A stretch of 64,000 nucleotides of DNA from Desulfurivibrio sp044068625 (GTDB lineage: Bacteria > Desulfobacterota > Desulfobulbia > Desulfobulbales > Desulfurivibrionaceae). Shown piece after piece: positions 9,051 to 17,318 of the stretch. Both the position numbers and the translations under genes were made by a program. A model generated the notes under the pieces. It made no database searches, was not told the DNA's origin, and saw only the letters and a program-made list of their open reading frames with translations. The number at the start of each line of letters is the position of its first letter. The stretch's first letter is position 1. The stretch lies in the NCBI RefSeq assembly GCF_044068625.1, contig NZ_JBIPKH010000001.1, positions 124,001 to 188,000 on the forward strand, in the 5' to 3' direction.

Positions 9051-9155
9051 AGGAGCCGTCTCAGCCCTTGCGCATTTCGCCCCAACCTATATAATGGCGC
9101 CTTATTTTCACTCCTCGCCGCGAAAAAAGAAAATAACCCCGCAAAGGAGACCCCC

Positions 9156-10010
9156 ATGCCATTTCGTCGTTTTTTCGTAGCATTGCTGCTCACCATCTGT
9201 GCCCTGACCGCCCCTCTCCAGCCGGCAGTCGCCCAGGTTTCCTGGGAGCTGGAGCAGACCATCACTTCGCCGGAGAAAATCATCGATCTGGCCTCATCCC
9301 TGGACGGTAGCCGGATCTACCTGCTAACCAAGGATGGAATGGTCCGGGTTTACGACGGGGAGGGCAACCTGGCCGGGACCATTGCGGTGGGCAAGAATGT
9401 GGAGCGGATCAGGGCCGTGGGCCTGCAGGCCGCCGGAATTCCCGAAAGATTGCTGGTGGCCGAAGGCAGCCAGGTCAGGGAGCTCTCCCTCCAGTTCGCG
9501 GTGAAGATCGACATTGACGGCGCCCCATTCCTCGGACCCGCCGATGCCCCGATCACCATCGTCGAATTCAGCGACTTCCAGTGCCCCTTCTGCGCCCGGG
9601 TCAAACCCCTGATCGAAGAGGTGATGCGGCGCAACCCCGACCAGGTGAAGGTGGTCTTCAAACATTTCCCCCTACCCTCCCACCAGCTGGCCCGCCCGGC
9701 GGCGGTGGCCGCCATGGCCGCCCAGAACCAGGGTAAATTCTGGGAGATGCACGACCGGATCTTCGCGGCCCAGAAGGAGTTGAGTCCGGCAAAAATCCGG
9801 GCCATGGCCCAGGAGCTGCAGCTGGACATGGCCCGCTTCGACCGCGATATCAACAGCCCGGAGATGGCCCGCCGCCTGGAAAAGGAGATCGCCGACGGCC
9901 AGCAGGCCGGAGTGCGCGGCACCCCGGCCCTCTTCGTCAACGGCCGACCGGTATCCCAACGTACCCCGGAAGGAATTCAACAGATGATCGACGAGATCCT
10001 GGGCCGCTAA
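9156..10010 (+). CDS. Secreted DsbA-family thiol oxidoreductase with N-terminal beta-propeller-like segment
   Basis: Periplasmic thioredoxin-fold protein of 284 residues. It has a signal peptide (FFVALLLTICALTAPLQPAVAQ), then about 90 residues of beta-rich repeat-like sequence (IDLASSLDGSRIYLLTKDGMV), then a DsbA/DsbG-type domain with the CPFC active site in FSDFQCPFCARVK and a cis-Pro region (GVRGTPALFVNGR). It probably forms or isomerises disulfides in exported proteins such as c-type cytochromes. The ribosome site AAAGGAG precedes ATG 9156. The N-terminal part is not assigned to a family. Confidence 0.8.
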   Translation: MPFRRFFVALLLTICALTAPLQPAVAQVSWELEQTITSPEKIIDLASSLDGSRIYLLTKDGMVRVYDGEGNLAGTIAVGKNVERIRAVGLQAAGIPERLLVAEGSQVRELSLQFAVKIDIDGAPFLGPADAPITIVEFSDFQCPFCARVKPLIEEVMRRNPDQVKVVFKHFPLPSHQLARPAAVAAMAAQNQGKFWEMHDRIFAAQKELSPAKIRAMAQELQLDMARFDRDINSPEMARRLEKEIADGQQAGVRGTPALFVNGRPVSQRTPEGIQQMIDEILGR

Positions 10011-10052
10011 CCTCCCGGAAACAGCCACCATTCAGCTCGGGAGCCGCCCAGC

Positions 10053-11012
10053 TTGATCAGAGAAGAGATCACTTTTGCCGACAATCACCTCGCCCTGCTC
10101 CTCTACGGCGATCTCAACCGCAACCTGAAGATCATCGAGGAGAGCGGCGGGGTGGCGATCCAGGTCCGAGGCGCCACCCTTGCCCTCAGCGGCCGGGAAC
10201 ACGAGGTGGCCTTGGCCGCCTCGGCCCTGCACAAGCTCTATGAGCTGATCCGGGCCGGCTACCCCCTCTACCCCCCCGACGTGGCCTATGCCATGCGGGT
10301 GCTGGAATCCTCACCCAAGGCGGTGCTCAAGGATATCTTCCTGGACAAGGTCTATATCACCGCCGAGCACAAGGTGGTTTCGCCCAAAAGTATCAACCAG
10401 AAGCACTATATCGATGCCATCCGCCGGCACGACATAGTCTTCGGCATTGGCCCGGCCGGGACCGGCAAGACCTATCTGGCGGTGGCCATGGCGGCGGCGG
10501 CCTATGCCGCCCGCCAGGTCAAGTCGATCATCCTGGCCCGGCCGGCGGTGGAAGCCGGTGAACGACTGGGGTTTCTGCCCGGCGATCTGGCCCAGAAGGT
10601 CAACCCCTATCTCCGTCCCCTGCAGGACGCCCTCCAGGATATGCTGGGTTCCAGCCGGGCCTCGGAGCTGTTGGAAGAGGGAGTGATCGAGATTGCCCCC
10701 CTGGCTTTCATGCGGGGGCGCACCCTGAACAACGCCTTTGTGATCCTCGATGAGGCCCAGAACACCACCTCGGAACAGATGAAGATGTTTCTGACCCGCC
10801 TGGGCTTCAACTCCAAGGCGGTGATCACCGGCGATATCACCCAGGTTGATCTGCCGCCGGAGAAGAGATCGGGCCTGGTGGAAGCCCGGCGCTTGCTGGG
10901 CAAGATCGGAGGCATCGCTTTCTGCGACTTCAGCGAGGTCGATGTGGTCCGCCACCCCCTGGTGCAGAAGATTATCCTGGCCTACGCTAAGCAGGAGCGG
11001 CGCCGAAAATGA
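10053..11012 (+). CDS. phoH: PhoH-like ATPase
   Basis: Cytoplasmic P-loop ATPase/putative RNA helicase of the YbeZ type, working with YbeY in rRNA processing. The 319-residue chain has a small KH-like N-terminal part, Walker A GPAGTGKTYLA, Walker B FVILDEAQN and the downstream TGDITQVDLP sensor. A TTG start at 10053 is chosen because it keeps the conserved N-terminus and has GGGAG upstream; a start further downstream would truncate the family N-terminus. It overlaps the ybeY-pdxJ ORF by 4 nt. Confidence 0.9.
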   Translation: MIREEITFADNHLALLLYGDLNRNLKIIEESGGVAIQVRGATLALSGREHEVALAASALHKLYELIRAGYPLYPPDVAYAMRVLESSPKAVLKDIFLDKVYITAEHKVVSPKSINQKHYIDAIRRHDIVFGIGPAGTGKTYLAVAMAAAAYAARQVKSIILARPAVEAGERLGFLPGDLAQKVNPYLRPLQDALQDMLGSSRASELLEEGVIEIAPLAFMRGRTLNNAFVILDEAQNTTSEQMKMFLTRLGFNSKAVITGDITQVDLPPEKRSGLVEARRLLGKIGGIAFCDFSEVDVVRHPLVQKIILAYAKQERRRK

Positions 11013-12196
11013 CGGTCCTGCTCACCCATCAGGGAGGGGAGATCAGCTCCCGGGAGTTGGCGCGGCTGCAAAGCCGGGCCGAGCTGCTCCTGGGCCTCTG
11101 TCGACGACTCCGGGCCGAATTGAGCGTCCTGCTGGTGGATGACGACCGGATGCGGCGACTCAACGCCCAATACCGGAACAAGGACCGGCCCACCAATGTG
11201 CTGGCCTTCCCCCAACAGACCGGGGAGCCGGGCCCGGCTGCCGGGGTTGACAGCGGCCCCGATCTGCTGGGAGATGTGGTGATCTCCCTGCCCACCGCCG
11301 CCCGGGAGGCGGCGACCCAGGGGATCACCTTCGAGCGCCGCCTGGCCTGGCTGCTGATCCATGGCCTGCTTCACCTGCTGGGCCACGACCATGAACGCTC
11401 GGAACGGGACGCCGCGGCCATGGAGGCCGCCGAACAACAACTGCTGGGGCAACTGACCAGCGCAGAAAGGAGAAGCAGGATGATCCAGCTTGCCGTCAAT
11501 GTCGATCACGTGGCAACCCTCCGTCAGGCCAGGGGAATCAATGAACCTGACCCGGTTTTGGCTGCGGGAATCTGTGAACTGGCCGGGGCCTCGGGGATTG
11601 TCATCCATCTGCGGGAGGATCGCCGCCATATCCAGGACCGTGATCTGCTCCTCCTTCGCCAGACCGTGAAAAGCAAACTCAATCTTGAAATGGCCGCCGC
11701 CCCGGAGATCATCGCCATGGCCCTCAAGGTGAAGCCGGACATGGTTACCCTGGTGCCGGAAAAGCGGCGGGAGCTGACCACCGAGGGGGGGCTGAACGTT
11801 TCCGGCCAGCGCAAGAAACTGGCCAAGGTAATTGAGGATCTCAACCGGGCCAGAATCCCGGTCAGCCTCTTCATCGACCCGGACCCGGCCCAGATCGCGG
11901 CGGCGGCCGAGGTTGGAGCCACCTTCGTCGAGATCCATACCGGCCGCTACTGCGACGCCAGTACCGAGGCCGATCGGGACCAGGAGTTCGCCCTGGTGGC
12001 GGCGGCGGCGGAAGAGGCCCTGGCTGCCGGCCTCAAGGTCAACGCCGGCCACGGCCTCAACTATCTCAATACCGGCCGGGTCGCCGCCCTGGGCACCATC
12101 GAGGAGTTGAGTATCGGCCACGCCATCATGGCCCGGGCGATCATGGTGGGCCTGGAACGGGCGGTAAAAGAGATGCTGGCGGTTATCCACTCCTGA
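11009..12196 (+). CDS. ybeY-pdxJ: YbeY endoribonuclease fused in frame to pyridoxine 5'-phosphate synthase PdxJ
   Basis: One continuous 395-codon frame. Residues 1-150 are YbeY, the rRNA-maturation metalloprotein, with its zinc motif HGLLHLLGHDH at 118-128. Residues 158-395 are a full PdxJ (start MIQLAVNVDHVATLRQARG, then RRHIQDRDL, EIHTGRYCD, NAGHGLNY), which condenses 1-deoxyxylulose 5-phosphate with aminoacetone 3-phosphate to make pyridoxine 5'-phosphate. No stop separates the two. An AAAGGAG motif 7 nt before the ATG at 11480 could also let PdxJ be made alone. The N-terminal half is coupled to phoH by an ATGA overlap. Either a true fusion or loss of an intervening stop. Confidence 0.88.
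   Translation: MTVLLTHQGGEISSRELARLQSRAELLLGLCRRLRAELSVLLVDDDRMRRLNAQYRNKDRPTNVLAFPQQTGEPGPAAGVDSGPDLLGDVVISLPTAAREAATQGITFERRLAWLLIHGLLHLLGHDHERSERDAAAMEAAEQQLLGQLTSAERRSRMIQLAVNVDHVATLRQARGINEPDPVLAAGICELAGASGIVIHLREDRRHIQDRDLLLLRQTVKSKLNLEMAAAPEIIAMALKVKPDMVTLVPEKRRELTTEGGLNVSGQRKKLAKVIEDLNRARIPVSLFIDPDPAQIAAAAEVGATFVEIHTGRYCDASTEADRDQEFALVAAAAEEALAAGLKVNAGHGLNYLNTGRVAALGTIEELSIGHAIMARAIMVGLERAVKEMLAVIHS
11466..11482 (+). promoter_or_regulatory. Internal ribosome binding site and start of pdxJ
   Basis: AAAGGAG at 11466-11472 sits 7 nt before ATG 11480, exactly where the PdxJ family begins. It suggests that independent translation of PdxJ from inside the fused frame is possible. Confidence 0.6.
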
Positions 12197-12227
12197 CCGA
12201 CTCCATCCTGGGACAACCTGTTTTTCG

Positions 12228-12257
12228 TTGACAAGCATAGCGGTGGCGTCTGATAAT
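12228..12257 (+). promoter_or_regulatory. Strong sigma-70-type promoter of the DUF4157 gene
   Basis: TTGACA (12228-12233), a 17-nt spacer and TGATAAT (12251-12257). It lies just after pdxJ ends and about 80 nt before the DUF4157 start, so the gene is its own transcription unit. A small hairpin GCTTTG/CAAAGC lies in the leader at about 12265-12288. Confidence 0.6.
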
Positions 12258-12338
12258 GTGGTCGCTTTGCTCTGATTATGACAAAGCAACCATACTTATC
12301 CGTCCCCGCTTCTCCTCTCCTGCAAAAGGAGGAAAGCC

Positions 12339-13901
12339 ATGCAGCTTTCCGCTTATCGCCAACCCACGGGCCGCAGTGGCAGCCACAAACATTCCTCCGC
12401 TCACCGTGAGCACGTCCTGATAAAACGCCATGTCGATGATGGCCCAACCCATGCCCCTTTGTACCTGCAAAGGTCGCTGTTAAACGCCATCGCCGGTTTT
12501 TCCTTCATCCCTGCCAACCACCCAACCGGATACTGCCAGCCCAAGCTGACCATCGGCAACCCCTATGACGCCTATGAGCAGGAGGCCGACCAGGTGGCTA
12601 ACGCAATCATGCGACTGCCTGACAAGACAATTCCGGCTGCAGGCCAAGAGTTGGAGGAACCGTTTTACGACGCAAGGATCCAGACCAGCCCGATTACAAC
12701 GGGGGCAATCCAACGTTTATGCCCCCATTGTGTTGAAGAGAGGGAAGATGAAGGAGAAGAGGAAACGGTACAAAGAAAGGCCGGGAACGAACCAGCGATT
12801 GCTTCCGGCCAGCGGCTGGCCCATTACCTGCGCTCCGGGAATGATGGCAAGCCAGTTCCCGGACAGGTGCGCGACAAGGCTGAAGCTGTGCTGGGCAGGG
12901 ACTTAAGCCGGGTGCGCGTTCACCAAAACCAGGCCGCCCAAGACGCTGCCCGCCAGATCAATGCCCGGGCATTTACCCACAGCAACCATATCTATTTGGG
13001 CCGGGGGCAAAGCGCCAACGACACCAAACTGATGGCCCACGAGTTAACCCATGTGGTCCAACAAACCGGCGGAGACCGTCGTGGCGGAAACGCCGCCAGG
13101 GTTTCCCCGGTTTCACCGCGAATCGCAAGATGGCGCCTTGATGTGCCGGCAGGGGTTGCCACCAGTGACCGCAACAGCGATACACTATGGGGCCTGGCCC
13201 GCCTGTTGACCGGCCAAGGATCATGGTGGCCTTTGGTTACCCCCATCAACATGCAGTCTCCACGGGCGGGCCACCCCGAATTTTGGCGTTATATCTGGAT
13301 CGGAGACACCTTCAGTATCAGCGGCCTGACGATGCTGGTGGGCTCCCTGCCCTGGAACCCCAACACCATTGTCACCTTTTTGGCTCGCCGTGGAGACCAA
13401 GACACCATCCAAAGCCTGCTGGCAGCCGGCTACGGCATTTATCGGTTTACCACCACCATGGTAACCTGGCGGGATAATGCAACCGGAGTTGAGACAGAAG
13501 AAGATGAAACCGGCTCTTTGGGGGGAACCTGCGAAACCGGCCGGGAGATGGGCTGCGTGGGGGCCAGGGAAATTCTGATCCGAACCGGACTGCCCACCGA
13601 TGAAGCGGCCTCCACCCTGTTTCATGAGCGCGGACATGTGATCAGTGGTGAACCGGATTACCTGGAACAAGAGATCCAGGTGCGGATCGACGAAGAAAAT
13701 TTCAGGATTCGCCATAACATGCCGGAGGCGGAGCCGGGTTATCGCAATCCGGATGGAACGGTAAACGAAGCCGCCATCCGCCTCAGCGTAACCGGATCGG
13801 ACTTCTATAACCCAACCACCCGCACCATGGTCGCCTTGCGGGATACCGGCCGGCGCCGGACCCTCGGCTGGGCTCGATTGCTGCGCCTGATCTGCCCATG
13901 A
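12339..13901 (+). CDS. eCIS-core (DUF4157) metalloprotease-like protein with LysM-like and second zincin segments
   Basis: A 520-residue modular protein. Residues 72-245 match the DUF4157/eCIS core pattern: DAYEQEADQVANAIMRLP, a CPHC-plus-acidic linker, AVLGRDLSRVRVH, INARAFTHSNHIYLG and the zinc motif MAHELTHVVQQTG (HExxH 234-238). Residues 276-325 resemble a LysM carbohydrate-binding repeat (DTLWGLARLLTGQG, then IWIGDTFSI). Residues 410-460 hold a second HExxH (LFHERGHV, 429-433) with a downstream Glu. There is no signal peptide. Family members often travel with extracellular contractile injection systems or act as polymorphic toxins; no injection-system genes are present here. The ribosome site AAGGAGG is strong. 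The stop overlaps the next gene in ATGA. Confidence 0.8.
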   Translation: MQLSAYRQPTGRSGSHKHSSAHREHVLIKRHVDDGPTHAPLYLQRSLLNAIAGFSFIPANHPTGYCQPKLTIGNPYDAYEQEADQVANAIMRLPDKTIPAAGQELEEPFYDARIQTSPITTGAIQRLCPHCVEEREDEGEEETVQRKAGNEPAIASGQRLAHYLRSGNDGKPVPGQVRDKAEAVLGRDLSRVRVHQNQAAQDAARQINARAFTHSNHIYLGRGQSANDTKLMAHELTHVVQQTGGDRRGGNAARVSPVSPRIARWRLDVPAGVATSDRNSDTLWGLARLLTGQGSWWPLVTPINMQSPRAGHPEFWRYIWIGDTFSISGLTMLVGSLPWNPNTIVTFLARRGDQDTIQSLLAAGYGIYRFTTTMVTWRDNATGVETEEDETGSLGGTCETGREMGCVGAREILIRTGLPTDEAASTLFHERGHVISGEPDYLEQEIQVRIDEENFRIRHNMPEAEPGYRNPDGTVNEAAIRLSVTGSDFYNPTTRTMVALRDTGRRRTLGWARLLRLICP

Positions 13902-14197
13902 CGAAAGACCTTTTGATCAGGGCCCGGATTGTGGTTTTCACTGAAAATGCGATGCATCGCCGTTTTCGTCATGGCGGCTGCCGGTTCTATGATGTGACCC
14001 TATTGGAAATTCTAACCCCGGAAGAACTTCTAGGCAGGAGGTTGCCGATCCATCACGACAAAGATCAGCATTTGGCCGACTACTGGCGCCGCCCCAACGC
14101 GGTTTTGCGCTTTAAACTCAGTCCCAAATTCCTGACCGATCATACGTTGTTCACCGGGGTCGCGAAAGAAGTCAGCGAGGAGGATTCACAAGAGTAA
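13898..14197 (+). CDS. Small protein of unknown function coupled to the DUF4157 gene
   Basis: A 99-residue basic protein that I do not recognise. It starts inside the stop of the DUF4157 gene (ATGA overlap), so the two are translated together. It is soluble-looking, with no signal peptide or membrane segment, and contains two His/Arg-rich stretches (MHRRFRHGGCRFY and RLPIHHDKDQH). By position it could be an immunity, chaperone or adaptor protein for its partner; that is inference only. It is followed by a hairpin and then the convergent FapA-like gene. Confidence 0.65.
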   Translation: MTKDLLIRARIVVFTENAMHRRFRHGGCRFYDVTLLEILTPEELLGRRLPIHHDKDQHLADYWRRPNAVLRFKLSPKFLTDHTLFTGVAKEVSEEDSQE

Positions 14198-14207
14198 CTA
14201 GGGGTTT

Positions 14208-14237
14208 GAGAGGGGCCGAAAATGGTCACCCCTCTAT
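14208..14237. terminator. Hairpin between convergent genes
   Basis: AGAGGGG (14209-14215) pairs with CCCCTCT (14229-14235) around a 13-nt loop, lying between the stops of the small protein gene and the convergent FapA-like gene. No long U tract follows, so it is a weak terminator at best. Confidence 0.4.
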
Positions 14238-14238
14238 C

Positions 14239-15678
14239 TCAGGCGCCGGCGGCCTGTTCCTCGGCGCTCATTTTGCGAATCAGGATCTGGCGGCTTTCCC
14301 GGTCAAAATAGACCACGGACTGCTCCTCCTCAGAGGTGACAAAGCGGGTGGCGCTGCCGATACTGATCACCGCTCCGGGATGGATGGTTCCATAAACAAA
14401 GACACTCTCGGCCACCATCTGCTCCAGTTCCGCCTCCAGGGCGTTGGCCTGCTCGGTCAGGGCGTTGACCCGATCCATCGCCTTGGGCATGGCAAGCTTG
14501 TACTTCTGGAGCATGGTGGTCCGCTCCTGGGGAAATCCGCCGCCCTGCTCCTTTTTCATCTTCTCCAGCGTGCTGATATTCTTGATAATCTCATTGAGAC
14601 GTTCGGCCCAGAGGCGCAGATCCTCGTCAACTTTCTGCTTGCGCCCCTGCAGGGTGGGCACCACCCCGACATGGAAGTTGGTTTGCACTTCGGCCTCCGA
14701 TCCCAGCTCACGGACATAAACCGAACCGCCGACGATATACTTGCCCCCCACCACCACCCCCTTGCCCCGGGCATAGAAGTTGCCCCCCACCAACCCCTGG
14801 CACTGGATGCTGGATTCCCGGATCAGCAGATTGCCGCCGGCCTCGACGCAGGGGCCGTTCTCCATGAAGGCGATCTCCACGTCACCTTTAGCGCGCAGCA
14901 CCGTCTCCTCCCCCACCACACTGCCCGCCACCGTCAGCTTGCCGCCGGCCATCACCAGGCTGTTGTGGACCCCCCGGTCGATCATGATATCACCCCGGCA
15001 TTTCAGCGAAAAACCCGGGGGAACCTCGCCATGGACAACCAGAAGCTTGCCGCCGAAGGCGATATTGCCCACCGACATATCGATATCGCCGTTGACCACA
15101 TGCTCCTCGTAAACCGCCGGCCGACCATCGACCATGACGAATTTGCCGTCGCAATCGGCAAAAACCTTACGCTCATTACTGGAAAGGGTGATACCGGGAC
15201 CGCGCTTGAGTTTGCGCTCCTTGCCGGGCTTGGGGGGGATCTCGGCGCCGAACAGATCCTTTCCGGGGGTTCCGGGGGTGGGGGGGATAATCTCCAGGAG
15301 CAGCCTGCCCTTATCGACATTGACGATGCTGCCCAGCTCCCGAAAATCAACCTGATCCCGCTCCGGATCCTTAACCTTGGGGGAGCGGACCACGGCGGGC
15401 TTGACATGCATCTTAACCTTGGAGTCCTCGCCATGGATGGGGGCCAGCCCCTGGGCCACACAGAGACCGCCGCTGGAGCGGACCGCCGGTTCCGGCAACA
15501 CCCCGTGGACGATCCCCTCCTCCTCCATCACCCGCCGCAGCTCTTCCCGCTTCAGTTCAACGGCCTCTTCGCTCTCCCCCGGAACCACCACCGCCAACAG
15601 CCGCTCCTTGGAAACCTTAAGGAGAAAGGCCCCCTCCTGGAGGGGCAGCCCTCCTTTGAACAGTTTTTCACTCGCCAT
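14239..15678 (-). CDS. FapA-family (DUF342) polymer-forming protein
   Basis: A 479-residue DUF342/FapA-like protein. The N-terminal part (to about 170) is the FapA N-domain, with GIVHGVLPE, APIHGEDSKVK and PPTPGTPGKDLFG. The middle is a right-handed beta-helix of glycine-rich turns (KCRGDIMIDRGVHNS, RAKGDVEIAFMENG, EAGGNLLIRESSIQ). A coiled coil follows (about 340-420) and then an IHPGAVISIGSATR end. Family members are linked to flagellar assembly or to polymerising cell-surface scaffolds; no flagellar gene is nearby, so the role is open. The ATG follows a GGGGGAGAA ribosome site. It lies downstream of trpF on the same strand but is separated by a probable terminator. Confidence 0.75.
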   Translation of the reverse strand: MASEKLFKGGLPLQEGAFLLKVSKERLLAVVVPGESEEAVELKREELRRVMEEEGIVHGVLPEPAVRSSGGLCVAQGLAPIHGEDSKVKMHVKPAVVRSPKVKDPERDQVDFRELGSIVNVDKGRLLLEIIPPTPGTPGKDLFGAEIPPKPGKERKLKRGPGITLSSNERKVFADCDGKFVMVDGRPAVYEEHVVNGDIDMSVGNIAFGGKLLVVHGEVPPGFSLKCRGDIMIDRGVHNSLVMAGGKLTVAGSVVGEETVLRAKGDVEIAFMENGPCVEAGGNLLIRESSIQCQGLVGGNFYARGKGVVVGGKYIVGGSVYVRELGSEAEVQTNFHVGVVPTLQGRKQKVDEDLRLWAERLNEIIKNISTLEKMKKEQGGGFPQERTTMLQKYKLAMPKAMDRVNALTEQANALEAELEQMVAESVFVYGTIHPGAVISIGSATRFVTSEEEQSVVYFDRESRQILIRKMSAEEQAAGA

Positions 15679-15840
15679 CTTCTCCCCCGCAGAGCTCCTC
15701 CACCGTTCAATCTACATAAATACCTCTCTGAGGATACTTAACCTGCTGTCTTATGTAAATATTTATGTGGTCAAACGGAAATCGCCCGCAACCACGCAGT
15801 GCTAAAAAAAAGATCGGTCGATCAAGGGGGGTTGATAAGA

Positions 15841-15875
15841 AAAAAATGGCGCCGGGGCCGAGGGCCGCCGGAAGC
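15841..15875 (-). terminator. Probable terminator of the trp operon
   Basis: On the minus strand a GC-rich imperfect hairpin (GGCGGCCCTCGG ... GGCGCC) is followed by ATTTTTTT, just after the trpF stop. It would separate trpF from the FapA-like gene. Confidence 0.5.
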
Positions 15876-15892
15876 CACGGGAGGAGAAGCTT

Positions 15893-16540
15893 TCAGGGAA
15901 GAAGATCGGCCTGCCGCACCGCGGCCACGGCCCGCTGGATGAGGGTGGGCTCCTTGCGGCCGGGAGCGGTCTCCAGGCCGGAGTTGAAATCCACCGCAAA
16001 GGGCCGAACCTGGCCGATGGCGGCGCTCACGTTGTCCGGAGTCAGACCGCCGGCCAGCACCACCGGAGCAGGGGGAGCCAGTTGCGGGACCAGCTGCCAG
16101 TCGAAGGTCCGGCCGGTGCCACCCTCCTGATCCTTACTGTAGGTGTCAAGCACAAAGCCGCTGACCACGCCCCGAAAAGGAGCAAGGTCGGCGGCCCGGC
16201 TCTCTTCACCGACCCGGATCGCCTTCAGGACCCGAACCGGCATGGCCCGACAGAATGAGGGGTCCTCCTCGCCATGCAACTGCACCATGGTCAGACCGCA
16301 ATACTGCACGATATCCCGGATCACCCCCAGCTCCTCGTTAACAAAAACCCCCACCGCATCAACAAAGGGGGGCAGGGAGGAGATCAGCCCCCTGGCCTGC
16401 TCGGGCTCCAGCCGCCGAGGGCTGGCCGAAGCGAAAATAAAACCCAGGGCATCCACCCCGGCGGCCACCGCCTCCCGCACCCGGACCAGTTCGGTCATCC
16501 CGCAGATCTTTATCCTGGTTCGCCCTTCCATGGCCATCAT
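15893..16540 (-). CDS. trpF: Phosphoribosylanthranilate isomerase
   Basis: Third step of tryptophan synthesis: Amadori isomerisation of N-(5-phosphoribosyl)anthranilate. The TIM-barrel protein of about 215 residues begins with the family signature RIKICGMTE and includes LGFIFASASPRR, VQLHGEED, VVLAGGLTPDNV and the C-terminal VDFNSGLETAPGRK. The start could be any of three Met codons in MMAMEG. It follows the trpC stop by 7 nt and is the last trp gene here; trpB and trpA are not in the window. Confidence 0.93.
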   Translation of the reverse strand: MMAMEGRTRIKICGMTELVRVREAVAAGVDALGFIFASASPRRLEPEQARGLISSLPPFVDAVGVFVNEELGVIRDIVQYCGLTMVQLHGEEDPSFCRAMPVRVLKAIRVGEESRAADLAPFRGVVSGFVLDTYSKDQEGGTGRTFDWQLVPQLAPPAPVVLAGGLTPDNVSAAIGQVRPFAVDFNSGLETAPGRKEPTLIQRAVAAVRQADLLP

Positions 16541-16547
16541 CCGGGGG

Positions 16548-17318
16548 TTACGCCCGTCCCCGCAAGGCCAGCAGAGCCTGGGCGGGATCAGCGGCCCGCA
16601 TCAGGGTTTCCCCCACCAGGGCGGCGCCAATACCATGTTCGGCCAGGGCCATAATATCGGTGTGATCACGAATTCCCGACTCGCTGACCAGGGGAATCTC
16701 CGGCGGAATCAAACGGCGCAAACGGAAGGTGGTGTTGAGGTCCATGGAAAAATCGCGCAGATCACGGTTATTGACCCCGATCAGCCGGGCCCCGGCCATT
16801 AGGGCCTGCTCCGCCTCGGCCTCATCATGGATCTCCACCAGGACATCCATCCCCAGCCCCTCGGCCTGCTCCCGCAACTCCCGCAACTGGGAAACCTCCA
16901 GGATGGCGGCGATCAGCAGAATGGCATCGGCTCCGCAAACGGCGGCCTCCTCCACCTGCACGGGGTCGATCAGGAAATCCTTGCGCAGAACCGGCAATGG
17001 CACCCGGTCGCGGACCTGGGCCAGGTAAGCCAGCGAACCCTGGAAAAAATCGCGGTCGGTGAGGACCGAAATGGCGGCGGCTCCACCCCGAAGATAGCCA
17101 TCGGCAATAAGCACGGGATTGAAATCGGGCCTGATCACCCCTTTGGAGGGGGATGCCTTCTTGATCTCGGCGATGATCGCCACCTCGGCGGGTCGGGCCC
17201 GGAGGGCGGCCATAAAACCCCGCGGCCCTGGCGGCGGCTGAGCAGGGGGACGCACCCCCCGGCGCCTCAACTCGGCCACCTCCTCCCGTTTGCGGGCCAC
17301 GATCCGATCGAGAATCAT
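16548..17318 (-). CDS. trpC: Indole-3-glycerol-phosphate synthase
   Basis: Closes the indole ring in tryptophan synthesis. The start is taken at ATG 17318 (MILDRIVARKREEV), because the family begins there and the ATG overlaps the trpD stop (ATGA); the open frame upstream is only the shadow of trpD. Motifs include IAEIKKASPSKGVI, VLTDRDFFQGS, VLRKDFLIDPVQV, LIGVNNRDLRDF and VSESGIR. The length, 256 residues, is normal. Confidence 0.95.
   Translation of the reverse strand: MILDRIVARKREEVAELRRRGVRPPAQPPPGPRGFMAALRARPAEVAIIAEIKKASPSKGVIRPDFNPVLIADGYLRGGAAAISVLTDRDFFQGSLAYLAQVRDRVPLPVLRKDFLIDPVQVEEAAVCGADAILLIAAILEVSQLRELREQAEGLGMDVLVEIHDEAEAEQALMAGARLIGVNNRDLRDFSMDLNTTFRLRRLIPPEIPLVSESGIRDHTDIMALAEHGIGAALVGETLMRAADPAQALLALRGRA

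Noticed and set aside
14206..15741. 511-codon plus-strand frame opposite the FapA-like gene
   Set aside because: Antisense shadow; the minus-strand frame has clear FapA motifs and a ribosome site.
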